Source: Branchinecta lynchi
Taxonomy: Eukaryota > Arthropoda > Branchiopoda > Anostraca > Branchinectidae
Assembly: GCA_023053575.1 (NCBI GenBank)
Contig: JAKZAP010000009.1
Location: forward strand, 15,853,869-15,917,868
DNA: 64,000 nt
Direction of reading: 5' to 3'
Position 1 is the stretch's first letter. Every line of letters starts with the position of its first letter. The notes beneath the pieces are model-generated. The model was not told where the DNA came from. It worked only from the letters and a program-made list of their open reading frames with translations, and ran no database searches. The position numbers and the translations under genes are program-made. This document shows positions 60,440-64,000 of this stretch, in pieces.

Positions 60440-62872
60440 AATGCCCTAGGAAGGCTTCCGTTCCTGGATCCGACCATTTTTCGGGGAGTTGATGGAGGGG
60501 GAATCCGGAAATTACTGATTTCCGTAGCTTGGGAACAAATGGTTCGATTCAAGTTAAACTTTATGAGTGATAAGAACTGATGACCTAGATATACAAAGCA
60601 TGTGTCCATGGGATGCAAGTTGGACAGTACCAAGTTTGTGCGGTCTAGATTTGTCATTTGGCGTCCGAACGGGGGAACCAGAAATTTGCAGGATAAGAAC
60701 TGATGACCTAGATATACAAAGCATGTGTCCATGGGATGCAAGTTGGACAGTACCAAGTTTGTGCGGTCTAGATTTGTCATTTGGCGTCCGAACGGGGGAA
60801 CCAGAAATTTGCAGGATAAGAACTGATGACCTAGATATACAAAGCATGTGTCCATGGGATGCAAGTTGGACAGTACCAAGTTTGTGCGGTCTAGATTTGT
60901 CATTTGGCGTCCGAACGGGGGAACCAGAAATTTGCAGGATAAGAACTGATGACCTAGATATACAAAGCATGTGTCCATGGGATGCAAGTTGGACAGTACC
61001 AAGTTTGTGCGGTCTAGATTTGTCATTTGGCGTCCGAACGGGGGAACCAGAAATTTGCAGGATAAGAACTGATGACCTAGATATACAAAGCATGTGTCCA
61101 TGGGATGCAAGTTGGACAGTACCAAGTTTGTGCGGTCTAGATTTGTCATTTGGCGTCCGAACGGGGGAACCAGAAATTTGCAGGATAAGAACTGATGACC
61201 TAGATATACAAAGCATGTGTCCATGGGATGCAAGTTGGACAGTACCAAGTTTGTGCGGTCTAGATTTGTCATTTGGCGTCCGAACGGGGGAACCAGAAAT
61301 TTGCAGGATAAGAACTGATGACCTAGATATACAAAGCATGTGTCCATGGGATGCAAGTTGGACAGTACCAAGTTTGTGCGGTCTAGATTTGTCATTTGGC
61401 GTCCGAACGGGGGAACCAGAAATTTGCAGGATAAGAACTGATGACCTAGATATACAAAGCATGTGTCCATGGGATGCAAGTTGGACAGTACCAAGTTTGT
61501 GCGGTCTAGATTTGTCATTTGGCGTCCGAACGGGGGAACCAGAAATTTGCAGGATAAGAACTGATGACCTAGATATACAAAGCATGTGTCCATGGGATGC
61601 AAGTTGGACAGTACCAAGTTTGTGCGGTCTAGATTTGTCATTTGGCGTCCGAACGGGGGAACCAGAAATTTGCAGGATAAGAACTGATGACCTAGATATA
61701 CAAAGCATTCGTCCATGGGATGCAAGTTGGACAGTACCAAGTTTGTGCGGTCTAGATTTGTCATTTGGCGTCCGAACAGGGGAACCAGAAATTTGCAGGA
61801 TAAGAACTGATGACCTAGATATACAAAGCATGTGTCCATGGGATGCAAGTTGGACAGTACCAAGTTTGTGCGGTCTAGATTTGTCATTTGGCGTCCGAAC
61901 GGGGGAACCAGAAATTTGCAGGATAAGAACTGATGACCTAGATATACAAAGCATGTGTCCATGGGATGCAAGTTGGACAGTACCAAGTTTGTGCGGTCTA
62001 GATTTGTCATTTGGCGTCCGAACGGGGGAACCAGAAATTTGCAGGATAAGAACTGATGACCTAGATATACAAAGCATGTGTCCATGGGATGCAAGTTGGA
62101 CAGTACCAAGTTTGTGCGGTCTAGATTTGTCATTTGGCGTCCGAACGGGGGAACCAGAAATTTGCAGGATAAGAACTGATGACCTAGATATACAAAGCAT
62201 GTGTCCATGGGATGCAAGTTGGACAGTACCAAGTTTGTGCGGTCTAGATTTGTCATTTGGCGTCCGAACGGGGGAACCAGAAATTTGCAGGATAAGAACT
62301 GATGACCTAGATATACAAAGCATGTGTCCATGGGATGCAAGTTGGACAGTACCAAGTTTGTGCGGTCTAGATTTGTCATTTGGCGTCCGAACGGGGGAAC
62401 CAGAAATTTGCAGGATAAGAACTGATGACCTAGATATACAAAGCATGTGTCCATGGGATGCAAGTTGGACAGTACCAAGTTTGTGCGGTCTAGATTTGTC
62501 ATTTGGCGTCCGAACGGGGGAACCAGAAATTTGCAGATATGCTCTGTTTCGAGTAAAACTTGATAAATAGGAACAGGAGATGTTAGAGATGCGAAGCTTA
62601 TGTGTTCGAGTCGTATTCGGCCACAGTGGGGGGAGTTGGAAGGGGAGTCCCGGAAATGTTGTGGCTCGCATAGGGGTTGAACGAGTGAAGTGATTTGAAT
62701 GAAGCTTGGAAAGTAGAGAGATTGTATGCCTGAGATGACATAATTTAGGGTCCGGGCCGGATCCGAGCACGGTGGGAAAGGGTATCAGAATTTCCGGAAA
62801 ATGCTCACATTTACTTTCTCATTTCTCACACCACCTATTCCTGACAAGTGCCATTTGGGCTCGTAGCTCTTG
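60440..62872 (+). repeat. Family A-like element, copy A5, carrying the 123-bp array
   Basis: The right end CAAGTGCCATTTGGGCTCGT then AGCTCTTG matches the family A 3' terminus. Sequence on both sides of the array (CGGGGAGTTGATGGAGGGGG near 60481-60500; CAGTGGGGGGAGTTGGAAGG near 62623-62642, GGATCCGAGCACGGTGGG near 62759) is of the same type as the 281-bp units. One internal segment has thus been amplified anew as a 123-bp satellite. The 5' end is not clear. Confidence 0.6.
60567..62540 (+). repeat. Tandem array, period 123 bp, 16 near-identical units
   Basis: GATGACCTAGATATACAAAG recurs every 123 bp from 60579. Units are essentially identical except one (about 61686-61808), which has CATTCGTCC for CATGTGTCC and GAACAGG for GAACGGG. 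Because 123 is divisible by 3 and the unit has no stop in several frames, long open frames appear on both strands; they are not genes. Confidence 0.95.
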
Positions 62873-63383
62873 TTACTGGATATAACTAAAAACTTTTAGC
62901 AAGGAAAATAGCCGCTGTTTACTTCAGAAAATTAGTACCTCACAGTAGAGGTGTGCTTATGTGAACGTTTGTTGACTTTGTACTTTGCCATTTTCATACA
63001 GTTGCTCTGATCAAACTCAACTATCAATTATCCAAAGTAGGTAATTAAGGGCCTCTGATTTTGGATCTTCATCTACCACTTAGCTCAAACTGTACTGTTC
63101 ATATTAAAGCAACTATTCAAATAAACATACATCCACTGCATCAGGAGGGGTATCCAACCTCAGACAAGATTTCAAATTCAAGTCTTTCCTTCAGAATGGT
63201 CTTTTTTATGGGATTTTTAATCTTAGGACCTTCTTGACGTGTGGGCTGACAGCGTCTGCAGAATCAACAACTCCTACGATGTTAAATCTCACCCATATCC
63301 TTGGTACGAGATCTTCAATAGAGCTGTGCTGCACCTCCTTGTTGAGGAAAGTAAGTGATCATCCAGTGGTAGTTGCGATGAAG
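62873..63383. other. Intergenic sequence, no supported gene
   Basis: About 500 bp, no gene or repeat recognised. The end of it supplies the target of the hAT-like MITE. Confidence 0.35.
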
Positions 63384-63679
63384 CAGAGCAAAATAACTTT
63401 AGAGAGTAATGCGCGAACTTTGAAAAAGCGACACACACTCTAATCATAGCAACACTAGCTAGCGCTAGCGGACACGAACATCCTTACTAAAATTCGACCA
63501 GTCGTTAACAAGTGCTGGCTCTGATCCAGAGCAAAATAACTCTAGTCCGCCACTGCACAGCCGAACAGTTCGCTGAAGCTTCTCTCGCGGAGCGAGCTGG
63601 GCGGCGCTGGACGGAGGCCCATTTTTGATGCCTTGGGAGGATAAGTCTTCGCATTACTCTCTATAGTTATTTTGCTCTG
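63384..63679. repeat. hAT-like MITE with 8-bp duplication CGATGAAG
   Basis: A 296-bp element with inverted ends CAGAGCAAAATAACT and GTTATTTTGCTCTG; homology extends inward (TAGAGAGTAATGCG / CGCATTACTCTCTA). It is flanked by CGATGAAG at 63376-63383 and 63680-63687. An 8-bp duplication with CAGAG ends is the hAT pattern. A further internal CAGAGCAAAATAACTCTAG lies at 63529. Confidence 0.9.
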
Positions 63680-63715
63680 CGATGAAGTCAGCACAGTTTG
63701 TCTTGTCTTACTCAG

Positions 63716-64000
63716 AGCAAAATAACTCTAGAAACTAATGCGCGAACTCTGAAAAAGTGACACGAAGTCAAATCGCGGCGACACAAGCTCTGCTAGAGGA
63801 CCAGGGTCGCTACATCAAAAATATTTAGAGAGTGAATTTTGGCCCAAAACAGAGAGTGATTTGGGAGTGAAATTTTGTTTCATGAAACGTTAACTTTTGG
63901 TCGGAATCGCCTCTATAAAAATGAAACATCTCAGTTTTACTTTCATGAAAAAAACTTGAAATAGTCAGTTCTGGTCGGAATCCCTGCTGCAAAAATGACA
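63716..64000. repeat. Second, partial copy of the CAGAGCAAAATAACT MITE family, then unassigned sequence
   Basis: CAGAGCAAAATAACTCTAG at 63716 is followed by ACTAATGCGCGAACTCTGAA, matching the left end of the neighbouring MITE for about 80 bp. The rest of the window (63800-64000) holds no gene; the short words GGTCGGAATCGCC and GGTCGGAATCCC recur near its end. Confidence 0.55.

Noticed and set aside
60361..62770. Three overlapping open frames of 667-738 codons, two on the minus and one on the plus strand
   Set aside because: They are read through 16 copies of a 123-bp unit (41 codons), which lacks stops in those frames. No start context, and the same repeats appear in all products.
63234..63443. 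69-codon frame entering the hAT-like MITE
   Set aside because: The frame crosses the MITE boundary and ends inside it; not a conserved gene.

Overview
This is a 64-kb piece of a eukaryotic, almost certainly metazoan, nuclear genome. It is gene-poor and repeat-rich. Two intronless seven-transmembrane receptor genes of one family (18161-19126 and 25612-26604) are the only convincing host genes. The rest is dominated by two Polinton/Maverick elements (the integrated relatives of adintoviruses), by non-autonomous elements carrying long tandem arrays, and by foldback or MITE-like elements. The species cannot be named from the sequence; an invertebrate is the most likely source.

Polinton-1 (1387-14879, 13,493 bp) has a 6-bp target duplication CGCCTA and 585-bp terminal inverted repeats that each carry a complete 102-codon gene. 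Between them lie, in order: a conserved non-coding hairpin region; a leftward two-TM protein gene with one nonsense codon; and rightward a protein-primed DNA polymerase B, a 12-copy dyad iteron array, a packaging ATPase, a fibre-like protein, a pX/core-like protein, an adenain-like protease, a zinc ribbon, an integrase, an unknown 274-aa protein, a minor capsid protein, a pVI-like small protein and the major capsid protein. Together these cover replication, integration, maturation and capsid assembly, so the element looks like a nearly intact virus-like transposon. Twelve of its 13 gene starts sit in a TAAATG context.

Polinton-2 (29855-49895, about 20 kb) is a diverged second copy with the same gene order. 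It has no visible target duplication and its terminal repeats differ from each other. It is broken by a 3.8-kb Helitron-like insert in the polymerase, a 2.2-kb minisatellite-bearing insert in the integrase, a 152-bp insert with a 12-bp duplication in the pVI-like gene, and frameshifts in the fibre, protease, integrase and major capsid genes. ATPase, minor capsid, two-TM and 272-aa genes remain open.

Two repeat families recur. Family A has a 5' hairpin around GGCACTTG, a 3' end near GAGCTCGTAGCTCTTG and an internal minisatellite (281-bp units at 21.5-24.3 kb and 42.8-44.8 kb; a 123-bp unit in 16 copies at 60.6-62.5 kb). Family B starts with the palindrome TTTTGGGATCCCAAAA followed by short GTCC-rich repeats, and is present at five places. 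Both resemble Helentron-associated (HINE/'pearl'-type) elements. Two insertions of family A and one of the polymerase insert each add exactly two extra T (or A) residues to a T-run, and for family A an unfilled copy of the target lies in the same window (about 19155-19240).

The right 14 kb (49896-64000) holds no gene I can support: family A and B copies, MITEs (one with a clear 8-bp duplication, 63384-63679), poly-G tracts and unassigned sequence.
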